Origin: Bacteroides propionicigenes
GTDB lineage: Bacteria; Bacteroidota; Bacteroidia; Bacteroidales; Bacteroidaceae
Direction of reading: 5' to 3'
DNA: 64,000 nucleotides
Assembly: GCF_018390535.1 (NCBI RefSeq)
Contig: NZ_JAHBBW010000011.1
Location: 88,664 to 152,663, forward strand
In this document: positions 1 through 9,712 of the stretch, piece after piece
Layout of the letters: every line of letters starts with the position of its first letter
Position numbering within the stretch: the stretch's first letter is position 1
The notes under the pieces: model-generated
Told to the model about the DNA's origin: nothing
The model's input: only the letters and a program-made list of their open reading frames with translations
The model's database searches: none
Made by a program: the position numbers and the translations under genes

Positions 1-3000
1 ATCCTGCATCATAATGATCCCACATATAAACATTATCACAAGACACATATACCCGAGCCTTATTTAAAATTGAATTGGGTTTAAATGGTATATTATATCC
101 CAAAGTAATATTCTTGATACGAATATATCCTGCATCGTACAACCAATTCGTATCATATTGTCCACCTGTAACGGTAGCATAGAAAGCCGGCGTCTTTCCA
201 TCTCCGGGTTCACTTTCCGACCAATATGAGTTATATAACCATCTACTCAAATAATTATACTTCGGGTCATTTGTAGCACGATTATAACTTCTTGAACCAA
301 TAGATAAAAGTTCTCCACCCACACGTCCCTGCAACAGAATAGACGCATCAAAATTTCTATATTTAAACGTATTTGTAAAACCCCATTCAAATTTCGGTTG
401 ATAACTTCCTGCCACTGTATAATCATCGGATGTTATTTTTCCATCCTTATTATTATCTTTCCATTTTGAATCACCCGGCTTTTGCCCTGTATATATAGCA
501 ATACCTTTTTTAGGAGTAATACCATCGACCTCAAAATCATCAGCATTCAACGTTCTTTCCACTTCTAACAACATATAAGAATTTACAGGATGCCCAACCC
601 TTTGTATAATCGTACTTCCCTGTCCTGAACGAATGTCCGAATCATCATCTCCCAAACTTGTAATCTTATTTCGATTCAGTGAAAAATTCAATGAAGAATT
701 CCATTTAAAAGATGAAGTAGATATATTGGCTGTATTCAATTCAAACTCTAACCCCCAATTATCTACATTTCCGACATTGGCCATCATTGTACTAAAACCT
801 GTAATCAAAGATACCGGAGATTTCAACAGTAAATCTTTTGTTACTTTTTTATAATAATCCGCAGAAAAATAAATCCGATTATTTAACACTCCAAAGTCAA
901 TACCAATATTATAAGAAGTTGTTGTTTCCCAACCTAATAAAGGATTTGCCAGATTACCTGGAACATAACCGCTAGCCATATTCTGAGAGTTACCTATCGC
1001 ATAATTCAGAGCAACCATATTCGATAAGAACTGGGCTTCTCCAATACGGTCATTACCCGCTTGTCCCCAACTCAAACGTAACTTGGCTGAACCTAACCAA
1101 TCAATGTCTTTCATAAAAGATTCTTCATTTAGTTTCCAAGCAGCTGAAACAGAAGGAAACCATCCCCATCTGTTTTCGGAACCAAATTTAGAAGAACCGT
1201 CTCTTCTTAAAGAAGCAGAAAATAAATAACGATCCATCAATGCATATTGTACACGACCAAAGTATGAAAGAAGTGCATTCTCTGTATAGTCAATTTCATT
1301 ACTTTTCACCGTACCACCCTTATTTTTATCAAAAACCCAACTTTTATCATCCGGAAAGTCAGAAACGCTCTGTAAAGATGTATTGACATTATTTGATTCA
1401 TAAGAAGCCCCCAACATAGCATCAAAACAGTGAATGCCCCAGCTTTTATTATAAGTCAACAAACCTTGTATCAATAAAGAATTCGATATGTTGGTCGAAT
1501 AACTGGAACTCGACAATTCACCAGGGTGGGCCGCAGTATTCCACTTTGCATTAGACCAAGTCGGAGTGTATGTTCTTTCATTTTTATTTCTATAATTCCA
1601 CGCAACCATACCTTGAGCTTTTAGCCCATCAATAATATCAATTGTGGTATTCAAAGCTGTATTGATTCTTATATCGGCATTCTTTCTGTCAGGAGCAGTA
1701 GCCTGAATATATGGACTAATCACATTCGGTCCCGGTCCCCATCCATCATAAAATTTATATGGATCAGCCCCGGCATTCCGCCCTGTCCCGGCAAGCGCCC
1801 AACCCGGTAATCCCAATGTTTTTGATACTGCATTTTCTTTTCCATCCACTTTAGCTCCTTTTTGTACTCCATACGAAGGAGCCACCATTAAACCAACTCT
1901 AATACGGTCTGTCATCTGCGCCTCTACATTAGCGCGAAGATTATATCGACTGTAGGAAGAACCATACACAATACCATCCTGTTTATAAATACCCCCAGAC
2001 AGCGAGTAATTAATTTTCTCCGTAGCCCCAGAAGCAGCTAATTGAATATCATATGCCGGAGCTGTATGAAACAACTCATCCTGCCAATTAATAGCTTCTA
2101 TTTCTGAACTTCCCCACCAAGGATCATAGATACCATAAGTATTCCGTACACCATTCTCTTTCAACGCATCACGTGTAGTCAATTTCTTACCTAATTTTGA
2201 TTCTGCATAAGCAATTCTGTCTGTTTGATTAGTAGAAGCTGACATACCTGAAGCTTTCGTCCACTGATAATCATACCATTTTTTATTAAAAGCAATCCAT
2301 TCATTAGAATCCATCACATCAACCTTCTTTTCCAAAGTAGAGATGGCGGTATAAGCATTCAAAGTAATGACGGGCGCACCAGTCTTTCCCTTTTTAGTAG
2401 TAACCAGTACAACACCATTAGAACCACGAGAACCATAAATTGCTGCAGAAGCAGCATCCTTCAACACATCAATAGACTCAATATCATTGGGATTTATACC
2501 GGACAAATTATCAATAGGTACTCCATCAACTACATATAAAGGAGTACTTTCCCCATTTATAGATGCCGCTCCACGCACATTAATAGTAATATCACTCCCC
2601 GGAGCACCTGATGTACTTCTTACAGATACCCCTGCCATCTGCCCTTGTAAAGCCTGTTCGGCTCTACCTACCGGACGATCTTGTATCACATCTGAATTGA
2701 TTTTGGCAATAGAACCTACAACATTAGCTTTTTTTACCGTCCCATATCCAACAACGACTACTTCATCCAGCATTTCCGTATCTTCTTGTAAAGTTATAGC
2801 CAAATTTTTGCCTTTTTGTACTTTAATTTTCTGATTTTGATAACCTATATAAGATATTTCCAAACTAGCATTATCAGCTGTTTCAAAAGAGAAATTACCA
2901 TCAATATCAGAAATAGCACCATTTGAAGTCCCTTGTTCCTTAATTGTCGCTCCAATAATGGGTTCTCCATTAGTATCTACTACTTTACCCGTAACTTTAA

Positions 3001-3325
3001 TTTTTTGTATTGGATCAACAGGTTGTGTTTTCTTTATAATAATTTTCTTTCCTTTAATTTCATAACTCAAATCATTCTGCCCATGTAGAATTTGTTTGAT
3101 AACATTATTTATATCCTCTTCATTGGCAACAATCGAGACACGTTTGTTCGTATCTATATCAGCGGATGAAAATATAAACGCATAACCGGTCTTTTCTTTC
3201 AATTGTTCGATTGCATCTTTCACCGTTATACCACTGACATTCAACGATATATTCTGTGAAAAAGCAGAAATATGAAGACAAAGAGCTACTGAGGCTATTA
3301 AAACAGCCTTACTAAAGTTTCCCAT
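1..3325 (-). CDS. SusC/RagA-family TonB-dependent outer-membrane receptor (3' end beyond window)
   Basis: Reading from the ATG at 3325 gives an uninterrupted frame of about 1108 codons to the left edge. Seen: a signal peptide (residues 1-24, ending ISAFSQ), an STN domain (about 25-75), a carboxypeptidase-regulatory-like domain (KVVDTNGEPIIGATI), a plug with MLDEVVVVGYGTVKKA and LYVVDGVPIDN, and near the left edge the typical C-terminal strand YIRIKNITLGYNIP, so only a few dozen residues are missing. SusC proteins import glycans or peptides across the outer membrane with a SusD lipoprotein, whose gene is expected just left of the window. An STN domain marks receptors that signal through an anti-sigma factor, which fits the FecR/sigma pair immediately upstream. 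The substrate cannot be read from sequence. Confidence 0.95.
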   Translation of the reverse strand, partial: MGNFSKAVLIASVALCLHISAFSQNISLNVSGITVKDAIEQLKEKTGYAFIFSSADIDTNKRVSIVANEEDINNVIKQILHGQNDLSYEIKGKKIIIKKTQPVDPIQKIKVTGKVVDTNGEPIIGATIKEQGTSNGAISDIDGNFSFETADNASLEISYIGYQNQKIKVQKGKNLAITLQEDTEMLDEVVVVGYGTVKKANVVGSIAKINSDVIQDRPVGRAEQALQGQMAGVSVRSTSGAPGSDITINVRGAASINGESTPLYVVDGVPIDNLSGINPNDIESIDVLKDAASAAIYGSRGSNGVVLVTTKKGKTGAPVITLNAYTAISTLEKKVDVMDSNEWIAFNKKWYDYQWTKASGMSASTNQTDRIAYAESKLGKKLTTRDALKENGVRNTYGIYDPWWGSSEIEAINWQDELFHTAPAYDIQLAASGATEKINYSLSGGIYKQDGIVYGSSYSRYNLRANVEAQMTDRIRVGLMVAPSYGVQKGAKVDGKENAVSKTLGLPGWALAGTGRNAGADPYKFYDGWGPGPNVISPYIQATAPDRKNADIRINTALNTTIDIIDGLKAQGMVAWNYRNKNERTYTPTWSNAKWNTAAHPGELSSSSYSTNISNSLLIQGLLTYNKSWGIHCFDAMLGASYESNNVNTSLQSVSDFPDDKSWVFDKNKGGTVKSNEIDYTENALLSYFGRVQYALMDRYLFSASLRRDGSSKFGSENRWGWFPSVSAAWKLNEESFMKDIDWLGSAKLRLSWGQAGNDRIGEAQFLSNMVALNYAIGNSQNMASGYVPGNLANPLLGWETTTSYNIGIDFGVLNNRIYFSADYYKKVTKDLLLKSPVSLITGFSTMMANVGNVDNWGLEFELNTANISTSSFKWNSSLNFSLNRNKITSLGDDDSDIRSGQGSTIIQRVGHPVNSYMLLEVERTLNADDFEVDGITPKKGIAIYTGQKPGDSKWKDNNKDGKITSDDYTVAGSYQPKFEWGFTNTFKYRNFDASILLQGRVGGELLSIGSRSYNRATNDPKYNYLSRWLYNSYWSESEPGDGKTPAFYATVTGGQYDTNWLYDAGYIRIKNITLGYNIPFKPNSILNKARVYVSCDNVYMWDHYDAG

Positions 3326-3363
3326 AAACTTTTTGAATTTTTAATTAATGAATAGAAATAAGG

Positions 3364-3383
3364 TTTGGTAAGAAATTACCAAA
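3364..3383. promoter_or_regulatory. Perfect stem-loop in the susC upstream region
   Basis: TTTGGTAA and TTACCAAA form a perfect 8-bp stem with a GAAA/TTTC loop, 39 bases before the susC-like start and after the end of the fecR gene. It lacks a clear T-run, so it could be a weak terminator of the sigma/fecR unit or a hairpin in the receptor mRNA leader. Confidence 0.45.
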
Positions 3384-3492
3384 TAAAGCTGGCTCCCAAA
3401 TCATTATCCGGGAAGCGAAACGCCAACGTCAGCCGGAAAAAGTAAATCCCATGGAGTTCATGTTTCTCATATTTTATTTTTTAAGTTCAACA

Positions 3493-4500
3493 TTAATATA
3501 GTATATATACACCGTTTTCGTATTTATAATTCATCTGCTGGGTCGAAGCCATCACATCCAAAATCTTATCAATCGTATTGGCCGAGATTCCAAAACTTCC
3601 ATAGAAACGTTTGTTGCGTAAAGAATCAGCAACTTCCACCTTTACATTATAGCTACGCATCAGTTTCTTAGCTATATCTTCCAGCAGTTCCTCATCAAAG
3701 AAAAGCTCATCGTTAATCCAAACATTAGCTTTGGCCGCCCTTGTGCTGTTTTTTACCATTTGACCGGTCACCTTGTTAAGAACCATTTTTTCGTTCGGCG
3801 TCAGATAAAGTTCAGGCATTTCCCTGATGCTGTTCCTAAGAACGACTTTTCCTTCCATCAGATTTACCGTCACTTCTTCATCATCCGGATAGTTTCTGAA
3901 ATTAAATTTCGTTCCCAGCACTCTCAGATTCAGTTCTTTCGTATTTATTTCAAAAGGTACTTCTTCGTTCTTCATAACCTCAAAATACCCCTCACCTTCC
4001 AAACGCAACCGGCGGTCATCTACTCCAAAGCCCTGTGAATATATTATTTTCGATCCTGCGTTCAACCATACCAATGTACCATCCGGCAAATAGAGTTTAG
4101 TATGCGCTCCCATAGGCGCCTCTACAACCATATCCACAAAGTTTTGCTTCACAGCCTGCTTTCCCTGCCAATAAGTAACAAATGGAATCATCAGAATCAA
4201 CACAACGGCAGCTACCCTCATAAAGGTTTTCCATGAGAAACGGAGCATCAGTTTTTGTTTCTTCTCCGTCTCGACAACCCGTTGTTTGAATAGAGAGAAT
4301 GCCTTGTCTTTATCAAACCGTACAGCAGTATCGGCAACCCCCGAGGAAAACCATATCTCTAATTTATTCCGCACATATTTCCGATTAGACTCAGACTCCA
4401 AACTCCAACGTCTCAGTTCAGCAAAGGATTCTTTATCCAATTTTCCCGAAAGATATCGAATTATCAATAAATCTATATCAGTATGTTCTTCCAGTTGCAT
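3493..4500 (-). CDS. FecR-family anti-sigma factor
   Basis: 335 residues. A cytoplasmic N-terminus of about 90 residues binds the ECF sigma factor in this family. One membrane segment follows (about 92-110, FMRVAAVVLILMIPFVTYW), then a periplasmic FecR domain with the signature YLPDGTLVWLNAGSKI and GEGYFEV, and a C-terminal DUF4974-like domain (about 260-335) that senses the STN domain of the receptor. It lies between the sigma gene (66 bases upstream) and the SusC-like gene, the standard order for Bacteroides trans-envelope signalling. The start ATG at 4500 follows an A-rich stretch. The plus-strand open frames inside it are shadows. Confidence 0.95.
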   Translation of the reverse strand: MQLEEHTDIDLLIIRYLSGKLDKESFAELRRWSLESESNRKYVRNKLEIWFSSGVADTAVRFDKDKAFSLFKQRVVETEKKQKLMLRFSWKTFMRVAAVVLILMIPFVTYWQGKQAVKQNFVDMVVEAPMGAHTKLYLPDGTLVWLNAGSKIIYSQGFGVDDRRLRLEGEGYFEVMKNEEVPFEINTKELNLRVLGTKFNFRNYPDDEEVTVNLMEGKVVLRNSIREMPELYLTPNEKMVLNKVTGQMVKNSTRAAKANVWINDELFFDEELLEDIAKKLMRSYNVKVEVADSLRNKRFYGSFGISANTIDKILDVMASTQQMNYKYENGVYILY

Positions 4501-4566
4501 AATTCTGTTGCTTTATATATAAGACAAAAAAATCAAGAATGAGGGTAGTTGAAAATATATATTTTT

Positions 4567-5163
4567 TCAAAAATCCATAAAAATATAAATAATCAATAAA
4601 TGCAAATAGTTATCCAAACGCTTTTGAAGAAGAGCTAAAGCATTCTTCATATGATACTTAACCGTATTAATGGAAATTCCTAATTCTAAAGCAATCTCTT
4701 CGTACTTTTTTTGTTCAAAACGACTTTTTTTAAATACAGTGCGACATTCTACAGGTAATTCTTCTATACTACGAGTCAGTTCATCTTCCAATTCTCGTTC
4801 GAGCAATACACCCAAGGGCTGATTTTCTTCCACAAAAACAGAATCAAGAAATTCTATATTTTCCGGTAGCATAAAAGATGAAAAATGCAGTTCCTTGCGA
4901 TGACTCGAAGATTGCAATTCATTCAGACAACGGTTACGTACAGCACGCATCAGGTAAGTACGGATAGAATATGTGATTTCTATCTCCTGGCGATGCTCCC
5001 ATAAATAAAATATAGCATCGTCCACCACCTCTTCTGAAAGAGCCGTATCATTCAATATTTGATTGGCGAAGCGACAAAGCAGGACATAGTGGCACTCATA
5101 GATGCATTTAAATGCCGCCTCATCTCCTCTGCGTAAATGTTCAATGATTATAGTATCTTTCAT
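4567..5163 (-). CDS. ECF RNA polymerase sigma factor (sigma-70 family)
   Basis: 198 residues. Region 2 (HLRRGDEAAFKCIYECHY, then DDAIFYLWEHRQEI) and region 4 (IEELPVECRTVFKKSRFEQ, KKYEEIALELGISINTVKYH) are clear, as in Bacteroidetes-expanded ECF sigma factors. A frame-matched ATG exists four codons earlier (5175), but I chose 5163 because GGAGG lies five bases before it and because the promoter-like -7 box at 5187-5194 would leave almost no leader for 5175. It heads the sigma-FecR-SusC signalling unit and presumably drives the receptor gene when released by FecR. Confidence 0.93.
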   Translation of the reverse strand: MKDTIIIEHLRRGDEAAFKCIYECHYVLLCRFANQILNDTALSEEVVDDAIFYLWEHRQEIEITYSIRTYLMRAVRNRCLNELQSSSHRKELHFSSFMLPENIEFLDSVFVEENQPLGVLLERELEDELTRSIEELPVECRTVFKKSRFEQKKYEEIALELGISINTVKYHMKNALALLQKRLDNYLHLLIIYIFMDF

Positions 5164-5186
5164 AGCCGCCTCCATTTATGGAAGAG

Positions 5187-5218
5187 CAAAAGTAGTCAAA
5201 CTTAGGTTACGACACAAT
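5187..5218 (-). promoter_or_regulatory. Predicted promoter of the ECF sigma gene
   Basis: On the minus strand ATTG (5218-5215), a 20-base gap and TACTTTTG (5194-5187) match the Bacteroidetes -33/-7 pattern TTTG-N19-21-TAnnTTTG. The expected start near 5180 gives a short leader with GGAGG before the ATG at 5163. It overlaps the decayed plus-strand frame at 5196. Confidence 0.6.
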
Positions 5219-5666
5219 TATTAAGAAGATTTTTCAGAAAAAACTCTACTCGCTGGATTACAGCAATGCAAAAACTTACTTGATTGCCGCATTATTCATT
5301 GCAGGCAATATGGCACTGCCACAGTTGTTCCACCTTATACCGCAAGGTGGCATTACATGGTTACCCATTTATTTCTTTACCCTAATCAGCGCATATAAAT
5401 TCGGTTGGAAAGTGGGATTGCTGACTGCCGTTCTCTCCGTATTGCTGGCAGTAGCTGCAGGTTGGGCTGTACACCGCTTCAACCGTATTTCCCTGCCTAT
5501 CTTATTGGCTGTTGTTCTGTTCTATCAAGTAATAGGCACTTTAGGTGAGTGGGTGATGGCAGGCAGCTTCTTTCAAGCCGTACAAGACTTCCGTATCGGT
5601 CTGCCGGGAATGGCAATGCAGGTTGCGGGCGGATATGCGCTGATAAAATACAGCGCGTCACTGTAA
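5196..5666 (+). pseudogene. Remnant of an ECF-transporter S-component-like membrane protein
   Basis: An open frame from a stop at 5193 to 5666 encodes a hydrophobic protein beginning KLYSLDYSNAKTYLIAALF with several membrane segments (LPIYFFTLISAYKFGWKVG, ILLAVVLFYQVIGTLGEW) and ending GMAMQVAGGYALIKYSASL. It resembles, from memory, Bacteroides substrate-binding subunits of energy-coupling-factor transporters. There is no in-frame ATG; the first near-cognate start is TTG at 5280, inside the first helix. A stretch seems to be missing between LTAVLS and VLLAVAAGW, where homologues I recall have an extra loop and helix. I therefore read it as a decayed gene. Expression from a non-ATG start cannot be excluded. 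Confidence 0.5.
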
Positions 5667-5852
5667 CATACCACAAATACGTTTGAGAGGTTAAACGTAT
5701 CCATAAAATAGATTCTGCATATATAGGCGATGAGAATATCGGCTGTATATGCAGTTTTTTTATGCCGCAAAGAATATGCTTTAAAAGAGTAAATCCTTTA
5801 TTCGGGTATAAATATCCGTAAATCATATACAAACCGGTTTATTGAATCGTAG

Positions 5853-5860
5853 TAGATTTG
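5853..5860 (+). promoter_or_regulatory. Possible -7 box before the decayed flavin reductase gene
   Basis: TAGATTTG fits TAnnTTTG, 31 bases before the ATG at 5892. No good -33 element is seen at the right distance, so support is modest. Confidence 0.35.
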
Positions 5861-5891
5861 CAATCAGAAGATTAATAATAAAAAAATAATT

Positions 5892-6391
5892 ATGAATCAC
5901 AGAAACTTTTTGGAATATAGTAAAACTTTTTTAGGTGTTCTGTCACTACTTGTCATACTATCATGCAGTACAGCCGTACAAGAGAATACCGCTCAGTCTG
6001 ATATAATGGAAACGAACAAGAAAAATCTTGGAAATTTGTTGGCGCTACAGGTATTATCAGCCATGACAAAATACTTATCAGCATGAGTAAAAACCATTAC
6101 ACCAATCAAGGTATAAGGAAATCTAAAAAGCTTTCCGTCAACCTCGTGAGCCGTGAAATGTTACCAAAAGCCGACTATGTAGGAAGTGTCAGCGGTACAA
6201 CAGTGGATAAATCAGGAGTGTTTGCCTATCACGTCAGAGAGAAATGCCACTCAATCCCGCCAACAAAATCAATAACTTCATGCAATAAATTAAACGACTA
6301 CTCACAAAACTCTTTTAATTTCAGCATTCAGTATCTTAACACTCAATGTTATACCACAGAAAAGATAATCATAAATCAAAATAAGAAATGA
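5892..6391 (+). pseudogene. Decayed flavin reductase-like gene behind a lipoprotein signal
   Basis: The first frame (5892-6086) starts with a lipoprotein signal (lipobox LSCS) and continues to ETNKKNLGNLLAL. The flavin-reductase-like reading then moves to another frame near 6050: SHDKILISMSKNHYTNQGI, then SVNLVSREMLPKADYVGSVSG and TVDKSGVF, typical of the DIM6/NTAB flavin reductase family. The section expected between these two parts is absent, and after about 6240 the frame degenerates (HSIPPTKSITSCNK). This is a gene with an internal deletion plus frameshift. It sits directly before a flavodoxin-like gene, which suits a former redox cluster. Confidence 0.6.
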
Positions 6392-7437
6392 ACATGAAAA
6401 AATTATTATTGATTCCATTTATGCTATTGACGGTTTTGTCAATGGCAGCTTGCACCGGAGGTGAGAACAAGTCATTTTTTCCCGAACAACCGGAAACACC
6501 CGAACAACCGGACGAAGGAGACGATAATAATCCCGATACGCCGACTCCCGGCGGTAACAGACGTTATCTGGTACTTTATGCTTCACGTACAAGCAACACA
6601 GAACGAGTGGCACAGCAAATTCAGGTAACGCTTGATTGTGACTTATTGGAAGTCGAACCGCAAACTCCTTACGACAATGATTACAATGCCATGCTTGAGC
6701 GTTCGCAGGAAGAACTGGCAGCTATCAGACAAGGCAATTATCCACCCGTCAAAACCACAATGGATAACTTCGACAAGTATGACATTATTTTTGTCGGCTA
6801 CCCTATTTGGTACGGCAGCATGGCGACTCCGATGCAGACATTCTTGCATGAACATACTTCCAAACTTGCCGGAAAACAGATTGCCTTGTTCGCCACAAGC
6901 GGCAGCAGCGGAATTTCCTCCTCTGCCAGTGAAGCCCGCAACCTCTGTCCCGATGCAAACTTCGTCAATCAGACTTTATTATTAACTTCTTCAACCCTCC
7001 CGCAAATGGAAACCCGCGTTACAGAATGGCTCGATAAAATCGGAATAGAAAAGAAAGAGCCCGAAACTCCCGAGGTATCTTCATTGGATGTTAACATCAT
7101 AGTCGGCAATCGCACAATTACTGCCACAATGGAAGATAATGCCGCCGCACGGGATTTTCTGTCCCGTCTTCCATTGGAAGTAACTTTGAACGACTACAAC
7201 AACATAACGGAGAAAATATTCTATCCCAACCCCACTTTAACTACAGAGGGGGTCACTCGTGGCTGTACTCCTGCACCCGGTGATATAACCATCTATGCAC
7301 CGTGGGGAAACGTAGCTATTTTCTGCAAAAACTGGTCACATAGTAATGATTTGATTAAAATCGGACGTATTGACGGAAACGGAATCGAAGCATTGAACAT
7401 TGCCGGAGACATACCTGCAAAATTTGAAAGGAAATAA
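6388..7437 (+). CDS. Flavodoxin-like lipoprotein with C-terminal cyclophilin-like domain
   Basis: 349 residues. A lipoprotein signal peptide (lipobox about residues 18-21, MAAC) is followed by an acidic Pro-rich linker and a flavodoxin fold starting YLVLYASRTSNTERVAQQI. The SRTSNT loop should bind FMN phosphate, and FVGYPIWYGSMATPMQTF supplies the flavin-ring loop (about 130-150). From about 235 a second domain (NIIVGNRTITATMEDNAAA, GDITIYAPWGNVAIF) looks like the cyclophilin-like domain common in Bacteroides flavodoxin lipoproteins. It is probably anchored on the periplasmic side and acts in electron transfer. It is followed after one base by the DUF3737 gene, so they are likely co-transcribed. 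Confidence 0.85.
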   Translation: MNMKKLLLIPFMLLTVLSMAACTGGENKSFFPEQPETPEQPDEGDDNNPDTPTPGGNRRYLVLYASRTSNTERVAQQIQVTLDCDLLEVEPQTPYDNDYNAMLERSQEELAAIRQGNYPPVKTTMDNFDKYDIIFVGYPIWYGSMATPMQTFLHEHTSKLAGKQIALFATSGSSGISSSASEARNLCPDANFVNQTLLLTSSTLPQMETRVTEWLDKIGIEKKEPETPEVSSLDVNIIVGNRTITATMEDNAAARDFLSRLPLEVTLNDYNNITEKIFYPNPTLTTEGVTRGCTPAPGDITIYAPWGNVAIFCKNWSHSNDLIKIGRIDGNGIEALNIAGDIPAKFERK

Positions 7438-7438
7438 C

Positions 7439-8305
7439 ATGAAAGTAATATCGAATAAAGAATTCGGAGGAGAACGCCCTCTGTTTGAATCACATGACCT
7501 CCGTCTGGAAAACGTAATCATTCGTGCCGGAGAGTCGGCTATTAAGGAATGTAGCAACATTGAAGCTACCAACTGTACTTTTGAAGGGAATTATCCGTTC
7601 TGGCATGTTCATGGTTTCGTTATAGACCACTGCTTTTTCGATGTTGGCGGACGTTCGGCATTATGGTATTCCGACCATCTGAAGATGACTAACACACGTA
7701 TTGATGCTCCCAAAATGTTCCGCGAGATGCACGACATCGAAATGGAGAATGTGGAGATAAATGATGCCGATGAAGTGTTCTGGCGTTGCAAGAATCTGAA
7801 TATCAAAAACCTGAAGCTACATGGAGGTACTTATCCGTTTATGTTTAGTAATAACATCTGCATAGACGGACTGGAAAGTGACAGTAAATATGTCTTCCAA
7901 TATGTGAAGAATGTGGAATTACATCATGCCAAAATTACCACAAAAGACGCCTTCTGGGAGGTAGAAAACGTAACAATCTACGATTCCGAACTCAACGGAG
8001 AATATCTTGGCTGGCATTCACGCAACCTGCGTTTGGTGAACTGTAAAATTTCCGGCACACAACCTCTATGTTATGCAGAAAACCTTGTGCTGGAGAATTG
8101 TACATTTGCTGAAGATTGCGACTTGGCTTTTGAGTACAGTTCCGTACAAGCTACAATCAACAGCCCCGTACGTAGTATCAAGAATCCTCGTAGCGGCAGT
8201 ATTACAGCTGACTGTTACGGAGAAATCATTCTCGACCAAAATATCAAAGCTCCTGCCGATTGCAAATTGAAACTTTGGGACGAGAAAACATGTTTCACTG
8301 ATTGA
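7439..8305 (+). CDS. DUF3737-family right-handed beta-helix protein
   Basis: 288 residues from ATG 7439. The open frame extends upstream to 7400, but that would overlap the flavodoxin gene; 7439 gives a one-base gap. The sequence is a string of short repeats with N-ladder and hydrophobic positions (IEATNCTFEGN, LKMTNTRIDAPKMF, IEMENVEINDADEVF, NLNIKNLKLHGGTYPF), typical of a pectate-lyase-like beta-helix. I recognise it as DUF3737. No catalytic residues or signal peptide are evident, so it is probably cytoplasmic. Function is unknown. The next gene starts seven bases on, suggesting an operon with the flavodoxin and the PLP enzyme. Confidence 0.85.
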   Translation: MKVISNKEFGGERPLFESHDLRLENVIIRAGESAIKECSNIEATNCTFEGNYPFWHVHGFVIDHCFFDVGGRSALWYSDHLKMTNTRIDAPKMFREMHDIEMENVEINDADEVFWRCKNLNIKNLKLHGGTYPFMFSNNICIDGLESDSKYVFQYVKNVELHHAKITTKDAFWEVENVTIYDSELNGEYLGWHSRNLRLVNCKISGTQPLCYAENLVLENCTFAEDCDLAFEYSSVQATINSPVRSIKNPRSGSITADCYGEIILDQNIKAPADCKLKLWDEKTCFTD

Positions 8306-8312
8306 TAATCTA

Positions 8313-9470
8313 ATGGAATACGATTTTGACACAATCGTCCCGCGTCGCGGGACAAGCTCCTACAAGTGGGATACCTCCGAAGAAGAAAACACATTGCCTA
8401 TGTGGGTAGCGGATATGGATTTCCGCACGACTCCGGATATTATCGAGGCTTTGCAGGAACGGGTAATGCACGGTGTTTTCGGTTATACCAAAGTACCCGA
8501 TACTTATTACGATGCGGTAGTCCGATGGTTTGGAAACCGGCATCGCTGGCAGGTGGATTCTCGGTGGATTGTCTATACAAGCGGTGTCGTACCAGCTCTG
8601 TCGGCAATCATCAAGGCACTGACCGAACCGGGCGACAAGGTCATTGTCCAGACTCCTGCCTATAATTGTTTCTATTCGTCCATCCGTAACAATGGATGCG
8701 AGTTGTCTGCCAATAAATTGATCTATCGGGATGGCAGATACACGATAGACTTTGATGATCTCGAAGCGAAAACCGCCAATCCGAAAGCGAAAATTCTACT
8801 GCTGTGTAATCCTCATAACCCGGTCGGACGGGTCTGGACTCCCGAAGAGTTGCAGCGTATAGGCGACATCTGTTTGCGAAACAAAGTATTCGTTGTAGCG
8901 GATGAGATTCATTGCGAACTGACCTATAACGGCCATAATTATACACCTTTTGCTTCCTTGTCCGAGCATTTCCAACAAAATTCCGTAACCTGCATTTCAC
9001 CGAGCAAGGCGTTCAACCTTGCAGGTTTGCAAATAGCCAATATCATTGCAGCCGATGAGGAACTGCGTCGGCGTATCGACCATGCCATCAATATCAACGA
9101 AGTGTGCGATGTCAATCCGTTTGGTGTCATTGCGACAATAGCAGCGTATAATAAAGGTGGCAGATGGCTTGATGCCCTGCGGAAATACCTGTGGAAGAAC
9201 TACGAATTCCTTTGTCACTTCTTTACCGAACGGTTACCGCAATATCACGTGTTACCGCTCGAAGGGACCTATTTAGTTTGGGTTGACTGCCGTGTATCCG
9301 GTATCGGTTCGGATGATATGACCCGGCAGCTACAAGAGCAACAGCATTTGATGGTAAACTCCGGTACGATGTACGGTCCCGGCGGAGAAGGCTTTATCCG
9401 ACTGAATATTGCCTGTCCCCGGACGTTACTTGCCGACGGACTGGAACGAATAGCTCGTGTACTGAAATAA
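8313..9470 (+). CDS. MalY/PatB-family PLP-dependent aminotransferase (cystathionine beta-lyase type)
   Basis: 385 residues, full length for the family. Fold-type I landmarks: N-terminal NTLPMWVADMDFRTTPDI (MalY/PatB signature), YTSGVVPALS, CNPHNPVGRVW, VVADEIHCEL (Asp holds the pyridine nitrogen), and the Schiff-base lysine K232 in SPSKAFNLAGLQ. The C-terminal domain has GPGGEGFIRLNIACP, with the Arg that binds the carboxylate. Family members cleave C-S bonds (cystathionine, cysteine conjugates) or transaminate. The exact substrate is not predictable. It ends the flavodoxin-DUF3737 run and is followed by a decayed aldo/keto reductase. Confidence 0.92.
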   Translation: MEYDFDTIVPRRGTSSYKWDTSEEENTLPMWVADMDFRTTPDIIEALQERVMHGVFGYTKVPDTYYDAVVRWFGNRHRWQVDSRWIVYTSGVVPALSAIIKALTEPGDKVIVQTPAYNCFYSSIRNNGCELSANKLIYRDGRYTIDFDDLEAKTANPKAKILLLCNPHNPVGRVWTPEELQRIGDICLRNKVFVVADEIHCELTYNGHNYTPFASLSEHFQQNSVTCISPSKAFNLAGLQIANIIAADEELRRRIDHAININEVCDVNPFGVIATIAAYNKGGRWLDALRKYLWKNYEFLCHFFTERLPQYHVLPLEGTYLVWVDCRVSGIGSDDMTRQLQEQQHLMVNSGTMYGPGGEGFIRLNIACPRTLLADGLERIARVLK

Positions 9471-9492
9471 GAAATTGAAAAACAAGAATACT

Positions 9493-9712
9493 ATGAAAGA
9501 AGATAACAAAGAAAGAATCAATCGATGTAGATTTCTTAAGACGGCAACTTTAGCCAGAATAGCATCAACTATGCCTGCCGGATTGGATAAGGCTTTTGCA
9601 GCGAAAGCAAAACAGATAGCCGGAGGCCATCCGCCGCTACGGTAAAGAGTCGCTCCATCGCTTGCAACTCGATTCGCTGCCAATGTTCTACCAGCACCGA
9701 GACAATCCGTAA
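9493..9712 (+). pseudogene. Decayed Tat-type aldo/keto reductase fragment
   Basis: The ATG at 9493 opens a 50-codon frame reading MKEDNKERINRCRFLKTATL, which looks like a Tat signal whose twin arginine has become RCR, and stops at 9645. A neighbouring frame continues YGKESLHRLQLDSLPMFYQH up to RDNP and a stop at 9712, matching the YxQHRxDP region of aldo/keto reductases. Most of the enzyme between and after these pieces is missing. It is a relic of deletion and frameshift, following the MalY-like gene by 22 bases. Confidence 0.6.
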
